From assembly GCA_045648765.1 (NCBI GenBank), contig JAZROQ010000018.1, positions 1-49,150 of the forward strand: 49,150 nucleotides of DNA. Reading direction: 5' to 3'. Below the pieces are notes generated by a model, which saw nothing but the letters and a program-made list of their open reading frames with translations, made no database searches and was not told the DNA's origin. This stretch comes from RGIG3009 sp045648765 (lineage in GTDB: Bacteria > Bacillota > Clostridia > Oscillospirales > Acutalibacteraceae). The translations under genes and the position numbers were made by a program. This document shows, one piece after another, positions 9,311 to 17,789 of the stretch (its first letter is position 1; each line of letters begins with the position of its first letter).

Positions 9311-10486
9311 TTAAACTTCATTGTTTGCTTTGAGAGCGTTATACAATGCTTGTAAATAGGCGTGTCCGTATTTTTCGTCCGGTTCCATATAGCCGCCTTC
9401 CGCCCATTCGTTCCATGCAAACAAGAACAGCATATCTTTGTGATACACTTCTTTGGCACGACGAATTTGAACGGTCATATATTTTTCGAACTTTTCGGGT
9501 GAGGCGCCTTCGAATACTCTGCCGGTTTGACGGCGGCGAGGCGTGTTATCCCAGTCCACAAAAGCACCGGGAACGGATTTTTCGTCGGTAGGTTTGCGGG
9601 CAAGCACCGTTTTCCAAACTTCGTCGTAATTTTGAATGGTCAATCCTTGCGGGTGGATATCCCGCACGCGGTCGAGCAACGATCCAAACGTTTTACCATA
9701 CCACGTCTGTTTGCCTTTTTCGGACAATTTTGACCAATGATTTTCCAGACCGTTAATAATTCTCTTTTTTAGAGCACTTAAAAACTTGTGTCCGCCTTTA
9801 TCCATATCGCGCCAAGCATAAGAGGGCTGATACTCGATTTGATAAGCAAAGCGGGAATCGTCTTTATCTTTTTGTTCGGCAAAAAACACTTGCTGATAGG
9901 CAAAGGTTATTCCCTCTAAACCGTTTTCTTTTGCAAGTTGTTGCAGGTAGTCGATCATATCGTTCAAGCACTCTATCAATTCGGGACGATAAATCACCAT
10001 AAGCGGTTTGCCGTCTACGCGAATATAGCGTTTGTCTTTAAAAAACGGTAGCAAATATTCAAAATGTTCTTTCCATTCTTGCTCGGAACCATAATTTTGT
10101 TCAATGAGAACTTTGTTTTTGGAAGAAACCCAAGCATTTGTCCAAGCCTCGTTTGCCCAACACAAGCAAAAAGGGAAATCAATTTCCGTGTGTTCCAAAA
10201 ACGCGTCAACCGGTTTTTCAAGCAATTTGTGCCCGCCAAACCAATAATGATAAAAGCAAAAACCGTACAAGCCGTATTTCTTTGCCAACGATACTTGCCA
10301 TTTCATCACGTCAATATCCAGCAAGTTATAGTAATTTTTATCCAACGGAACGCGCGGTTGGTAGTGACCTTCGTACAACGACTCAGCTTTTTTTACGTTT
10401 ACCCATTCGGTAAAGCCTTTGCCCCACCATTCGTCGTTTTCGGGTATGGCATGGAACTGCGGAAGATAGAAAGCAATTGTTTTCAT
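9311..10486 (-). CDS. WbsX-like protein with glycoside hydrolase family 99-like domain
   Basis: A 391-residue soluble protein that opens with YLPQFHAIPENDEWWGKGFTEW, the hallmark of the WbsX/GH99-like family found in O-antigen and cell-wall glycan loci. Further landmarks are YGFCFYHYWF (about 71-80), CWANEAWT (about 109-116) and FAWNEWAEGGYMEPD near the C-terminus. Members are described as glycosyltransferases or glycan-processing enzymes in polysaccharide clusters; which of these applies is not settled by sequence. Gaps of 16 and 19 bases to its neighbours place it in the operon. Confidence 0.88.
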   Translation of the reverse strand: MKTIAFYLPQFHAIPENDEWWGKGFTEWVNVKKAESLYEGHYQPRVPLDKNYYNLLDIDVMKWQVSLAKKYGLYGFCFYHYWFGGHKLLEKPVDAFLEHTEIDFPFCLCWANEAWTNAWVSSKNKVLIEQNYGSEQEWKEHFEYLLPFFKDKRYIRVDGKPLMVIYRPELIECLNDMIDYLQQLAKENGLEGITFAYQQVFFAEQKDKDDSRFAYQIEYQPSYAWRDMDKGGHKFLSALKKRIINGLENHWSKLSEKGKQTWYGKTFGSLLDRVRDIHPQGLTIQNYDEVWKTVLARKPTDEKSVPGAFVDWDNTPRRRQTGRVFEGASPEKFEKYMTVQIRRAKEVYHKDMLFLFAWNEWAEGGYMEPDEKYGHAYLQALYNALKANNEV

Positions 10487-10502
10487 AGTCCGTTAAACCT
10501 CT

Positions 10503-11477
10503 TTAATCTTTATACAGCAAACGCACAAAGGCGTAAAAGAAACATTTCGAAAACAAGAACAAACGACAAGCCAGTTGCTGAGACCGACTTAAAAAACGTA
10601 TTTGCGATTGGTATTGTCGAAAATGGATGCGTTGTGCCATGGTTTTAAACGTGGCATACGACAGTTGCACCGCCATTTTTCGCAAAGTTGCAATATAATA
10701 TCTTGCGCCACCTATTTGACAAAATAGTTTGGCGGCATCGGTATCCTTTTGAGAAAGCTTTGCTACCGTTCGCTCAAAGCAAGCCATGCCGCTTTCGAAT
10801 TTATCTATCCGCGGACTGCGGCTAAGTGAACCTGCCGCGGCATAATACAAATACAAATCACCGTCTATTTTAGCAACGCACTCGGACGCTTCGATCAATT
10901 CGGTAATAAACGGAATATCTTCGTGGTAAATGCATTTTTCGTCAAACAGTACACCGCTTTTTTGTAAAAACCGAGAATCAATCAGCAAACAAACAACGCC
11001 CACCCAATCCCGATAAAAATTTGCCATAGCTTGTGCGGGGGTGATTGCTTGATAAAGCAGCGATTCTACGGTGTTGGGTTGTTTGCCCGAATTTATCGGC
11101 AACATTTGAAAACCACAGACCGTAACATCGGCTTGCGTGTTTGTTGCTGCCGTGTGCAAAAATTCCAAATAGGTTGGCAAAACCCCATCGTCACTATCTA
11201 TAAAAGCAATATACGGTGCCTTAGCGGCACGAATACCGGCATTGCGCGCCGAAGCTGCACCACCGTTTTCTTTTTGGATGATTTGGTATTCAAAATCCGC
11301 TTTTGGCAAAAATGTTTCCAATGCCTCCACGGTATTATCAGTGGAACCATCGTCCACCAATAACACACGGAAGTTTTTGAACGTTTGTTGGTTCAGCGTT
11401 TCAATTAACGAAGGGATACACGCTGCACGGTTATACAGCGGGACAATAACATCAATCTGCTTTTCCGTTGGTACCAT
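10503..11477 (-). CDS. Family 2 glycosyltransferase
   Basis: A 324-residue GT-A enzyme with DVIVPLYNRAACIPSLIETL at the start, LLVDDGSTDNT (about 38-48), GGAASARNAGI (about 72-82) and the DXD-like site AFIDSDDG (about 91-98). The C-terminal third is basic and helical. The ATG at 11477 has GGAG two bases upstream and lies 26 bases inside the preceding gene, so its translation is likely coupled. It would add a sugar to the repeat unit; donor and acceptor unknown. Confidence 0.9.
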   Translation of the reverse strand: MVPTEKQIDVIVPLYNRAACIPSLIETLNQQTFKNFRVLLVDDGSTDNTVEALETFLPKADFEYQIIQKENGGAASARNAGIRAAKAPYIAFIDSDDGVLPTYLEFLHTAATNTQADVTVCGFQMLPINSGKQPNTVESLLYQAITPAQAMANFYRDWVGVVCLLIDSRFLQKSGVLFDEKCIYHEDIPFITELIEASECVAKIDGDLYLYYAAAGSLSRSPRIDKFESGMACFERTVAKLSQKDTDAAKLFCQIGGARYYIATLRKMAVQLSYATFKTMAQRIHFRQYQSQIRFLSRSQQLACRLFLFSKCFFYAFVRLLYKD

Positions 11478-12603
11478 CTCCTAACACTTCGCTTAGCGTT
11501 TGGCGGAAAACCGTTTCCGAAAAACAGTTTTGAAACATTTCTTGTGCCGCAAAGCGCATTGCCGTGTTTTCCGATAAGGTCTGCGACACAACAGCCTGCG
11601 CAACTTGTTGCAAAGCATCGCGTTGTACGTTGATACCGCAGTGCCATTGTTCCACCAAATCCCACGTGTCTACTTCGATGGTATTGAGGATTGGAAGACC
11701 GCCCGAAAAATAATCCATCGATTTCATGGTAAGACCAACACAAACCGAGTCTTTCATGATGTTTAGACCAAAATGGCAGTTATCAAAAATGGCTTGTTTT
11801 TTGGAAGCATCGTAAATGGTTCCGTAATACTTAACCAAAGCACCCGTTGCTTGTACCGCGCGGATAAAAGCGTCTTTACTTTCTCCGCCGCCGATGATAT
11901 GTAACGTTACGGGACGCAAACGTTGAATATGTTCGATCAGTTGTGCGATGGTCGGAATATCAATGATATTGTTAATGGCACCCAAATAGCACAAATGCAC
12001 CCTTTCGTTTTTGGTAACGGAAACAGGGGTATTCCCCGCGGTATAAGGGCGGCACAAGTGCAACACTTTAGTTTTTTGTGCATCGGTATAGGGTGCTAAT
12101 TTTTTGCGGAACAAATCACATTCCGTGAACACAAAATCCGCTTTCGGTAATCCGTGATTGCGAAACCACGCCCATACCTTGAACGGGAGCTTTAAAAGCT
12201 GTTTGGCACGGTGGTTTGGGAAACATTCCGGCCACATATCAAAAACATCGAAAATCAGCTTAACGTTTGGATTTTCTTTTTTGTATTTTGCCGCTTGACG
12301 GCACAAACTGTTGGGCGGCACTTCTACATACAAAACGTCCGGTTGAATACGACGAACTTCTTCCATGACTTTTTTGGAGAATTGCATGTGCGACCGAATA
12401 CGAGCAATCGAGATATTTTTGGCATACGGCTTAGTAGGAATTTGCGTACAATGAGGCAAATCCACCGTGAATTTTTGTTTAAGCGTATGGTTGAAATCGG
12501 ATGTAAGATAGCAACAATCGTACCCGCAGTCACGTAAAAACGTTTCCACCGGCAAAATCCGTTCCTCATAATGATTGGTGCAACTGATACACACAGCTTT
12601 CAT
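11452..12603 (-). CDS. GT4-like glycosyltransferase, first gene of polysaccharide operon
   Basis: A 383-residue GT-B type protein. The N-terminal half carries PDVLYVEVPPNS and FDVFDMWPECFP, the C-terminal half HLCYLGAINNIIDI and HIIGGGESKDAF, as in GT4 enzymes. A late glutamate region (FSGGLPILNTIE) occupies the place of the GT4 donor site. The start at 12603 (MKAVCISCTN) fits the family; a GTG at 12630 with GGGAG upstream would add nine residues. It is the first gene after the promoter at 12691-12719, with a leader of about 80 bases. Confidence 0.82.
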   Translation of the reverse strand: MKAVCISCTNHYEERILPVETFLRDCGYDCCYLTSDFNHTLKQKFTVDLPHCTQIPTKPYAKNISIARIRSHMQFSKKVMEEVRRIQPDVLYVEVPPNSLCRQAAKYKKENPNVKLIFDVFDMWPECFPNHRAKQLLKLPFKVWAWFRNHGLPKADFVFTECDLFRKKLAPYTDAQKTKVLHLCRPYTAGNTPVSVTKNERVHLCYLGAINNIIDIPTIAQLIEHIQRLRPVTLHIIGGGESKDAFIRAVQATGALVKYYGTIYDASKKQAIFDNCHFGLNIMKDSVCVGLTMKSMDYFSGGLPILNTIEVDTWDLVEQWHCGINVQRDALQQVAQAVVSQTLSENTAMRFAAQEMFQNCFSETVFRQTLSEVLGDGTNGKAD

Positions 12604-12690
12604 ATCGTGAAAAAACCTCGCTTTTTGCACATTTCTCCCAAAAGTACTATCGTCGTTTTGAAAAACAAGTACCCATGTTCAATTCGGTTT

Positions 12691-12719
12691 ATTATAGCAT
12701 ATTACAACATCTTTTGCAA
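12691..12719 (-). promoter_or_regulatory. Sigma-A promoter of the polysaccharide operon
   Basis: On the minus strand a TTGCAA box (12714-12719) is separated by 17 bases from a perfect TATAAT (12691-12696). It points into the glycosyltransferase operon and is the only good promoter seen for that whole unit. Confidence 0.8.
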
Positions 12720-12799
12720 TTTAATTACAAACCTGTAACTTCCTACCATTGAGCATATTTTTTGTTCAAGAAACATAGAAAATTAACAGGGGTGTAACC

Positions 12800-14233
12800 A
12801 TGAAAAAACTTCTTGAATATGTCGAAGCCATCAACTCTACCGTTGTTTGGGGAATCCCTATGGTTGCCTTTATACTCGGCATAGGGATTTTTTTGTTTTT
12901 TGTTACCAAAGGGGTGTTGTTTCGGCGCTTCGACATTGTTTTGCGATACACAATCAAAACCATCTTTCAAAAACAACCTTCTTCCAAGGGTACTGTCACC
13001 CCTTTCCAAGCCGTGTGCACCGCCCTTGCCGCGACTGTCGGCACCGGGAACATTGTCGGCGTGGCTCTTGCCATTTCAACAGGCGGACCGGGTGCGCTGT
13101 TTTGGATGTGGATTTCTGCGTTGGTGGGAATGGTCATCAAGTACAGTGAAGTCACTTTATCGGTGGCATACCGCACCAAAAATTGTCACGGCGAAACAGT
13201 GGGCGGTCCTATGTACTACATACAAAACGCTTGGGGTGTCAAATGGTTGGCGGTGCTGTTTGCTCTTTTTGCCACCTTTGCCTCTTTGGGTATCGGTGCC
13301 GGTGTCCAAGCGCATTCCTTGGCAAACAGTATGCAATCCACATTGGGTATTCCCGTTTGGTTGTCGGGCACCGTGGCAACGATGCTGGCCGGTTTGGTTT
13401 TGGTTGGTGGAATTAAGCGCATAGCACGTACCGGTCAAGTGTTGGTCCCCTTTATGTCGGTTTTATATATTCTGGGTTCTTTTATCGTTTTGGCAATCAA
13501 TGCGCCTCGTATTCCCCACGCATTTGCCGAAATTTTCAAAGATGCCTTTTCCGGCAGCGCCACCATCGGCGGCTTTGCGGGAGCAACCGTAGCACAGGCT
13601 TGTCGCGTGGGGATGGCACGCGGCGTTTTTACTCACGAAGCAGGAATGGGCTCGGCACCGATTGCCCACGCACCCGCTTTTACCGATCATCCCGCCCGAC
13701 AAGGTTTGTGGGGAACGTTTGAAGTGTTTTTTGACAGTATCGTGATGTGCACGGTAACAGGACTTGTCATTCTTACTTCTGGTTTGTGGTGTTCTACCGA
13801 ACAAATCTCCCCTGCTGTTCTTTGCTCAAAAGCTTTTGGAAATGCCCTTGCAGGCGGAGAATATATCGTTTCGGTAGGTTTGGTATTATTTGCTTTTGCC
13901 ACCATTATCGCGTGGTATTATTATGGTGAAAAATGTGTGGAATACTTGTTTTCGACCAAACCATTTGCTATCACTTTTTATCGTATGATATATGTAGGCA
14001 CTGTTTTTGTCGGTTCTCTTGTCAGTTTGGATGTCGTATGGGCTTTTACCGATTTATTCAACGGTTTGATGGCTATCCCAAATCTTTTGTCCTTGCTTGT
14101 TTTATCACCTGTTATCGCCAAACTGACACGCAACTTTTTTAAAACTCCACACCGTCTACGAGCACCCGACGAGGATTTTAGCCGCTATTTGACAGTCGAA
14201 AAACAGAGTGCTATAATGAAGTCAAAAAAATAA
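12800..14233 (+). CDS. Alanine/glycine:sodium symporter (AGCS family)
   Basis: A 477-residue carrier with about 10-11 membrane segments. Family marks are FQAVCTALAATVGTGNIVGVA (about 71-91), GGPGALFWMWISALVGM (about 97-113), GGPMYYI and GVFTHEAGMGSAPIAHA (about 275-291). It takes up alanine or glycine with sodium. The ATG is preceded by AGGGGTG. It diverges from the polysaccharide operon across a 196-base AT-rich gap and is followed after 12 bases by the CvpA-like gene, so the two likely share a transcript. No convincing plus-strand promoter was identified in the gap. Confidence 0.95.
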   Translation: MKKLLEYVEAINSTVVWGIPMVAFILGIGIFLFFVTKGVLFRRFDIVLRYTIKTIFQKQPSSKGTVTPFQAVCTALAATVGTGNIVGVALAISTGGPGALFWMWISALVGMVIKYSEVTLSVAYRTKNCHGETVGGPMYYIQNAWGVKWLAVLFALFATFASLGIGAGVQAHSLANSMQSTLGIPVWLSGTVATMLAGLVLVGGIKRIARTGQVLVPFMSVLYILGSFIVLAINAPRIPHAFAEIFKDAFSGSATIGGFAGATVAQACRVGMARGVFTHEAGMGSAPIAHAPAFTDHPARQGLWGTFEVFFDSIVMCTVTGLVILTSGLWCSTEQISPAVLCSKAFGNALAGGEYIVSVGLVLFAFATIIAWYYYGEKCVEYLFSTKPFAITFYRMIYVGTVFVGSLVSLDVVWAFTDLFNGLMAIPNLLSLLVLSPVIAKLTRNFFKTPHRLRAPDEDFSRYLTVEKQSAIMKSKK

Positions 14234-14245
14234 GGGGTGTTTTGT

Positions 14246-15427
14246 ATGTGGTCGTTAATTTTAACCATTTTTTCAGCAGTAGTTCTGCTCCTCTCTTTGG
14301 GTTTTTGCGTTTGGTTTAGCTACCGCCGCGGTGTATTTAATACCGCATTACGATTCGGATGTTTTCTGGTCGGCGGTCTTATTTCGTTTTTGCTTGTCAA
14401 ACTGCTCTCTCCGGTGATTGCTTCCTCGGTGTTGCCGCTTTTGACCGAAGGTTTGGAGGAAGAAGTTCTTAAAATACTCGATTTGCCCACCTTGCAAACT
14501 CTCATCACCAAATTAGCTGCCGGAATTATTTCGCCGTTGTTGTTTGTGGTTGTTTTCTTTTTGGTGGAAAAACTCACCTTCTTTGCTTACATACCGCTCA
14601 AAAAGAAGTTTGCCGAAAACGAAAAATTGCACGGTATCCCCCACGATAAACTTTACGGTGCTTTGTTAGGGGTGGCGTTGGCAATCATCACCACCATTAC
14701 ATGGATCATGCCCATCAGCGGATATACCTATTTTGTAGGTGATACCGTTGCCACTCTCGGCGACGTGGAATTTATCGACCTACCCGAAGAGACGGCACAA
14801 TTGGCAGACGAATTTGCCACCTCCCCCATTGCCAAAATTGATCATGCGATGACGGGGTGGTTGTTCCGTTCGCTTTCTACCGATTTACACAAAGTCACTG
14901 ACGTTGTGGCAACGTTTGCCGAACTGGCCGATTCTGTTAACAACGATTTGTCGGAGGGTACTCTCCCCATTGACAAGATTACCGAAGTAATTGCTTCTTC
15001 CAAAGAAACAGCAACCATAACCATCGGTTTGATTCGCGATATATTGCCAACGGTGGTCCCCACCGAAAATCCTGTTGTTTCTCAAATCGTTTCTTCGATT
15101 TCGAATGGTCTGGACAAATTGTTGGCAGCGCAAAAATCCATGAGTGATGAAGAATATCAAAAAGAAGTTGCCGCGTTGACCGATTTGTTATCTGTTCTGC
15201 AAGAACCGGACGATGCCTCTGTCATTACTGTTGCGGAAACTGTTTTGAAATCAAAATATATTTCCGCCGCCATTGCCGAACAAAGCGATACCATTTTGCA
15301 AGAGCTTAACGGCGAAACCATTGAACTTTCCAAATCCGAGAAAAAACAAGTGGAAGATCTGCTTGACAAATACTCGGCAACCCCTGAGGTGAAAAACCTT
15401 ATAGAAAAAGTGTTCGGTCTTAAATAA
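14246..15427 (+). CDS. CvpA-like membrane protein of unknown function
   Basis: A 393-residue protein with four hydrophobic segments in the first 165 residues, arranged as in the CvpA (colicin V production) family, then a long predicted extracytoplasmic or cytoplasmic helical region rich in Asp, Glu, Thr and Val. I recognise no catalytic motif. The ATG at 14246 is chosen because AAGGGG lies seven to eight bases upstream; a GTG at 14237 would remove that spacing. It follows the symporter by 12 bases and ends at a strong terminator. The family assignment is by topology only. Confidence 0.65.
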   Translation: MWSLILTIFSAVVLLLSLGFCVWFSYRRGVFNTALRFGCFLVGGLISFLLVKLLSPVIASSVLPLLTEGLEEEVLKILDLPTLQTLITKLAAGIISPLLFVVVFFLVEKLTFFAYIPLKKKFAENEKLHGIPHDKLYGALLGVALAIITTITWIMPISGYTYFVGDTVATLGDVEFIDLPEETAQLADEFATSPIAKIDHAMTGWLFRSLSTDLHKVTDVVATFAELADSVNNDLSEGTLPIDKITEVIASSKETATITIGLIRDILPTVVPTENPVVSQIVSSISNGLDKLLAAQKSMSDEEYQKEVAALTDLLSVLQEPDDASVITVAETVLKSKYISAAIAEQSDTILQELNGETIELSKSEKKQVEDLLDKYSATPEVKNLIEKVFGLK

Positions 15428-15433
15428 AAGATG

Positions 15434-15476
15434 CAAAAAGCGGTGTTTAGCGCATAGCGCTAAACACCGCTTTTTT
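15434..15476. terminator. Bidirectional intrinsic terminator
   Basis: A perfect stem of about 18 pairs (AAGCGGTGTTTAGCGC and its complement) with a 3-base ATA loop, flanked by A's on the left and six T's on the right. It sits between the convergent CvpA-like and PqqD-like genes and can serve both. Confidence 0.93.
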
Positions 15477-15478
15477 GG

Positions 15479-15832
15479 TTACATTTCCGCCCACGTAATA
15501 AAGTCGTAACTTTTAAGGATATTCAAAAACTGTGCCAACCGCTCGTAAAGAGGCTCTGCCGCCTCACCCAATTGGGCTTTGAGCTGCTCACCTATGGCAA
15601 ACACTGTGCTTTTGCCGTCAATAAGCGGCCACACCACACTACCCATCTCGTCCAAATGAACGTAGCTGATAGGCGGTTTTTTGAACAGTTTTTGCGCTAT
15701 GCGATTAAACAAGCCTTTGTTTTTAACAAGCAACGTAACGGTTCCGTTTTCCTCGGTTTGCCATTCCAAATCTACCGCGTGACACGGTACGTGATCGAGC
15801 AGATTTTTCGGCTGCCTATTTTTCTTATTCAT
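15479..15832 (-). CDS. PqqD-like peptide-chaperone protein
   Basis: A 117-residue protein whose second half fits the PqqD fold: YVHLDEMGSVVWPLIDGKSTVFAIGEQL then a helical stretch ending in LKSYDFITW. PqqD proteins bind peptide substrates and hand them to radical-SAM enzymes; none is encoded nearby. The gene overlaps the end of the OPT transporter by 8 bases (ATG at 15832; ATG at 15841 is an alternative), so the two are made together. A role with imported peptides is possible but unproven. Confidence 0.75.
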   Translation of the reverse strand: MNKKNRQPKNLLDHVPCHAVDLEWQTEENGTVTLLVKNKGLFNRIAQKLFKKPPISYVHLDEMGSVVWPLIDGKSTVFAIGEQLKAQLGEAAEPLYERLAQFLNILKSYDFITWAEM

Positions 15833-17726
15833 CGGCAACATCCGCTTTGTTGGATTTTGCCCACAAACTAAATTTGAGGAAAATCAAAATCAAAACAGCA
15901 AACAACACCAAACCGCCAATGTTGGAAACCGCAGCGGGGATGCCAAAGCGTTCGGCAAGATTGATGGTTTTATCAATGCCAAAAATAGCAAACACCGCTA
16001 ACAAAATACCAACCAAACCTTCGCCGGCAATCATACCGGAACTGAACAGGATGCCGTCGTTAATGATTTTATCCTTGCGTTCTTGTTTGACTTTGAGTTT
16101 ATCAAATGCCAATCGTACAAGACCACCAACCATGATGCAAGCGTTCAGTTGTACCGGCAAATACAAGCCAATGGCAAAAGGCAACACCGGAATTCGCAGC
16201 ATTTCTGCCACAACGGCAATGCAAGCACCCGATAAAATCAAAGCCCACGGCAAATTGCCATCCATAACGCCTTCGATAATCATTTTCATCATACTGGCTT
16301 GCGGTGCTTCCAAACCGTTACCGCCAAAGCCCCAAGCAGCATCCAACAGATACAGTGTGCCGCCAATGGCTAAGCCGGAAGAAATCACACCAAAAATTTC
16401 GCCGAGTTGTTGTTTAACAGGGGTTGCGCCAAGCAAATAACCCGTTTTTAAGTCTTGCGAGGTATCACCCGCAATCGCCGTAACTATACACACGATAGAA
16501 GCAATGGCGATTGCGCTGGACATACCGCGCGGACCGACCAAACCGGTGGCACGTAACAAAACCGTTGCCACTAATACCGTGGCAATTGTCATGCCCGAAA
16601 CCGGGTTGTTACTGCTGCCGACCAAACCAACCATACGGGAAGAAACAGTGGCAAAGAAGAAACCAAACACAACAATGATGATGGCGCCAATGAGGTTGAC
16701 AGGGATAATATCTACCAACCAGATCACCAAAGTCAAAACAACAACGCCCAAAATCACAAACAAAAAGTTCATATCTTTTTCGGTACGTTTATCGGATACC
16801 GGTGCTTTGCCTGAAATTCCTTTGATGGAATCGCTAAACGTTTTGATAATCAGCGGCAAAGATTTAATCAAGCTGATAAATCCGCCCGCCACCAAAGCAC
16901 CTGCGCCAATGTATTTGACGTAATTGCCCCAAATACCGTAGGCGCCGCCGGTGGTATACAGCTCCTGTACTGCGTCTCCGCCAAAAAACACAATCAGCGG
17001 AATAAGAACCAACCAGCTCAAAACACCGCCACTGAACATGACCGACGAAATTTTTGGACCGCAAATGTAGCCCACGCTCATGACCGCGGGATAAATTTGC
17101 GTACCAATGGTTCCCGCAAAGCCCTTGAAAGTGTGAGAAACTTCACCCGCCGCCACTTTAAGACCGTCGATGATAAACTTAAACAGTGCGGCAAAACCCA
17201 TGCCGGCAAACACTTTGGAAGCGCTGCTGCCGCCTTTTTCGCCTGCCAAGATAACTTCAGCGCAAGCGGTACCTTCGGGATAGGGTAACACGCCGTGTTC
17301 TTTGACAATCAATGCATTGCGCAACGGCACCATAAAGAAAATACCAAGCAAACCGCCAATTAAGGCAATGAGTGTAATTTCCACAATACCGGGTTTGTCA
17401 ACAACGCCTTCCGACGCCCAGATGAACAATGCCGGCAACGTAAAAATAGCACCCGCTGCCAACGATTCACCCGAAGAACCGATGGTTTGTACCATATTGG
17501 TTTCGAGCACCGAGTTTTTGCGCATGATCATTCGGATAACACCCATCGCGATAACCGCCGACGGAATGGAAGCCGAAACGGTCATACCGACTTTCAAACC
17601 CAAATATGCGTTGGCGGCGCCAAAAATAACCGCTAACAACATACCTACGATTATGGAAGTGACCGTTAATTCCGGTGTGATTTTATCGGCCGGAATGTAC
17701 GGCTTAAACGAGTTTTGCTTTTCCAT
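15825..17726 (-). CDS. Oligopeptide transporter, OPT family
   Basis: A 633-residue membrane protein with about 15-16 hydrophobic helices. Typical OPT features are the N-terminal PYIPADKITPELTVTSI, AYLGLKVGMTVSASIPSAV (about 41-59), QTIGSSGESLAAG (about 81-93) and the internal repeat GSSNNPVSGMTIATV. It would import peptides with protons. GGAAGG precedes the ATG. It has its own promoter (17761-17789), but with no terminator after pepD it may also be read from the pepD promoter, which suits a peptide-uptake-and-cleavage unit. Confidence 0.93.
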   Translation of the reverse strand: MEKQNSFKPYIPADKITPELTVTSIIVGMLLAVIFGAANAYLGLKVGMTVSASIPSAVIAMGVIRMIMRKNSVLETNMVQTIGSSGESLAAGAIFTLPALFIWASEGVVDKPGIVEITLIALIGGLLGIFFMVPLRNALIVKEHGVLPYPEGTACAEVILAGEKGGSSASKVFAGMGFAALFKFIIDGLKVAAGEVSHTFKGFAGTIGTQIYPAVMSVGYICGPKISSVMFSGGVLSWLVLIPLIVFFGGDAVQELYTTGGAYGIWGNYVKYIGAGALVAGGFISLIKSLPLIIKTFSDSIKGISGKAPVSDKRTEKDMNFLFVILGVVVLTLVIWLVDIIPVNLIGAIIIVVFGFFFATVSSRMVGLVGSSNNPVSGMTIATVLVATVLLRATGLVGPRGMSSAIAIASIVCIVTAIAGDTSQDLKTGYLLGATPVKQQLGEIFGVISSGLAIGGTLYLLDAAWGFGGNGLEAPQASMMKMIIEGVMDGNLPWALILSGACIAVVAEMLRIPVLPFAIGLYLPVQLNACIMVGGLVRLAFDKLKVKQERKDKIINDGILFSSGMIAGEGLVGILLAVFAIFGIDKTINLAERFGIPAAVSNIGGLVLFAVLILIFLKFSLWAKSNKADVADE

Positions 17727-17760
17727 GGAAATAAACCTTCCTATTCGTTATTTTTTTAAC

Positions 17761-17789
17761 AGTATATCATAGTTGGCAAGAGAAAGCAA
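17761..17789 (-). promoter_or_regulatory. Sigma-A promoter of the OPT transporter
   Basis: Minus-strand TTGCTT (17784-17789), 17-base spacer, TATACT (17761-17766). The -35 box directly abuts the pepD stop codon. Confidence 0.7.

Noticed and set aside
12720..12760. TTACAAACCTGTAA inverted repeat between the divergent polysaccharide operon and the symporter gene, as an operator
   Set aside because: Only five bases per arm in an AT-rich gap; no regulator gene nearby and no promoter for the plus strand to relate it to.
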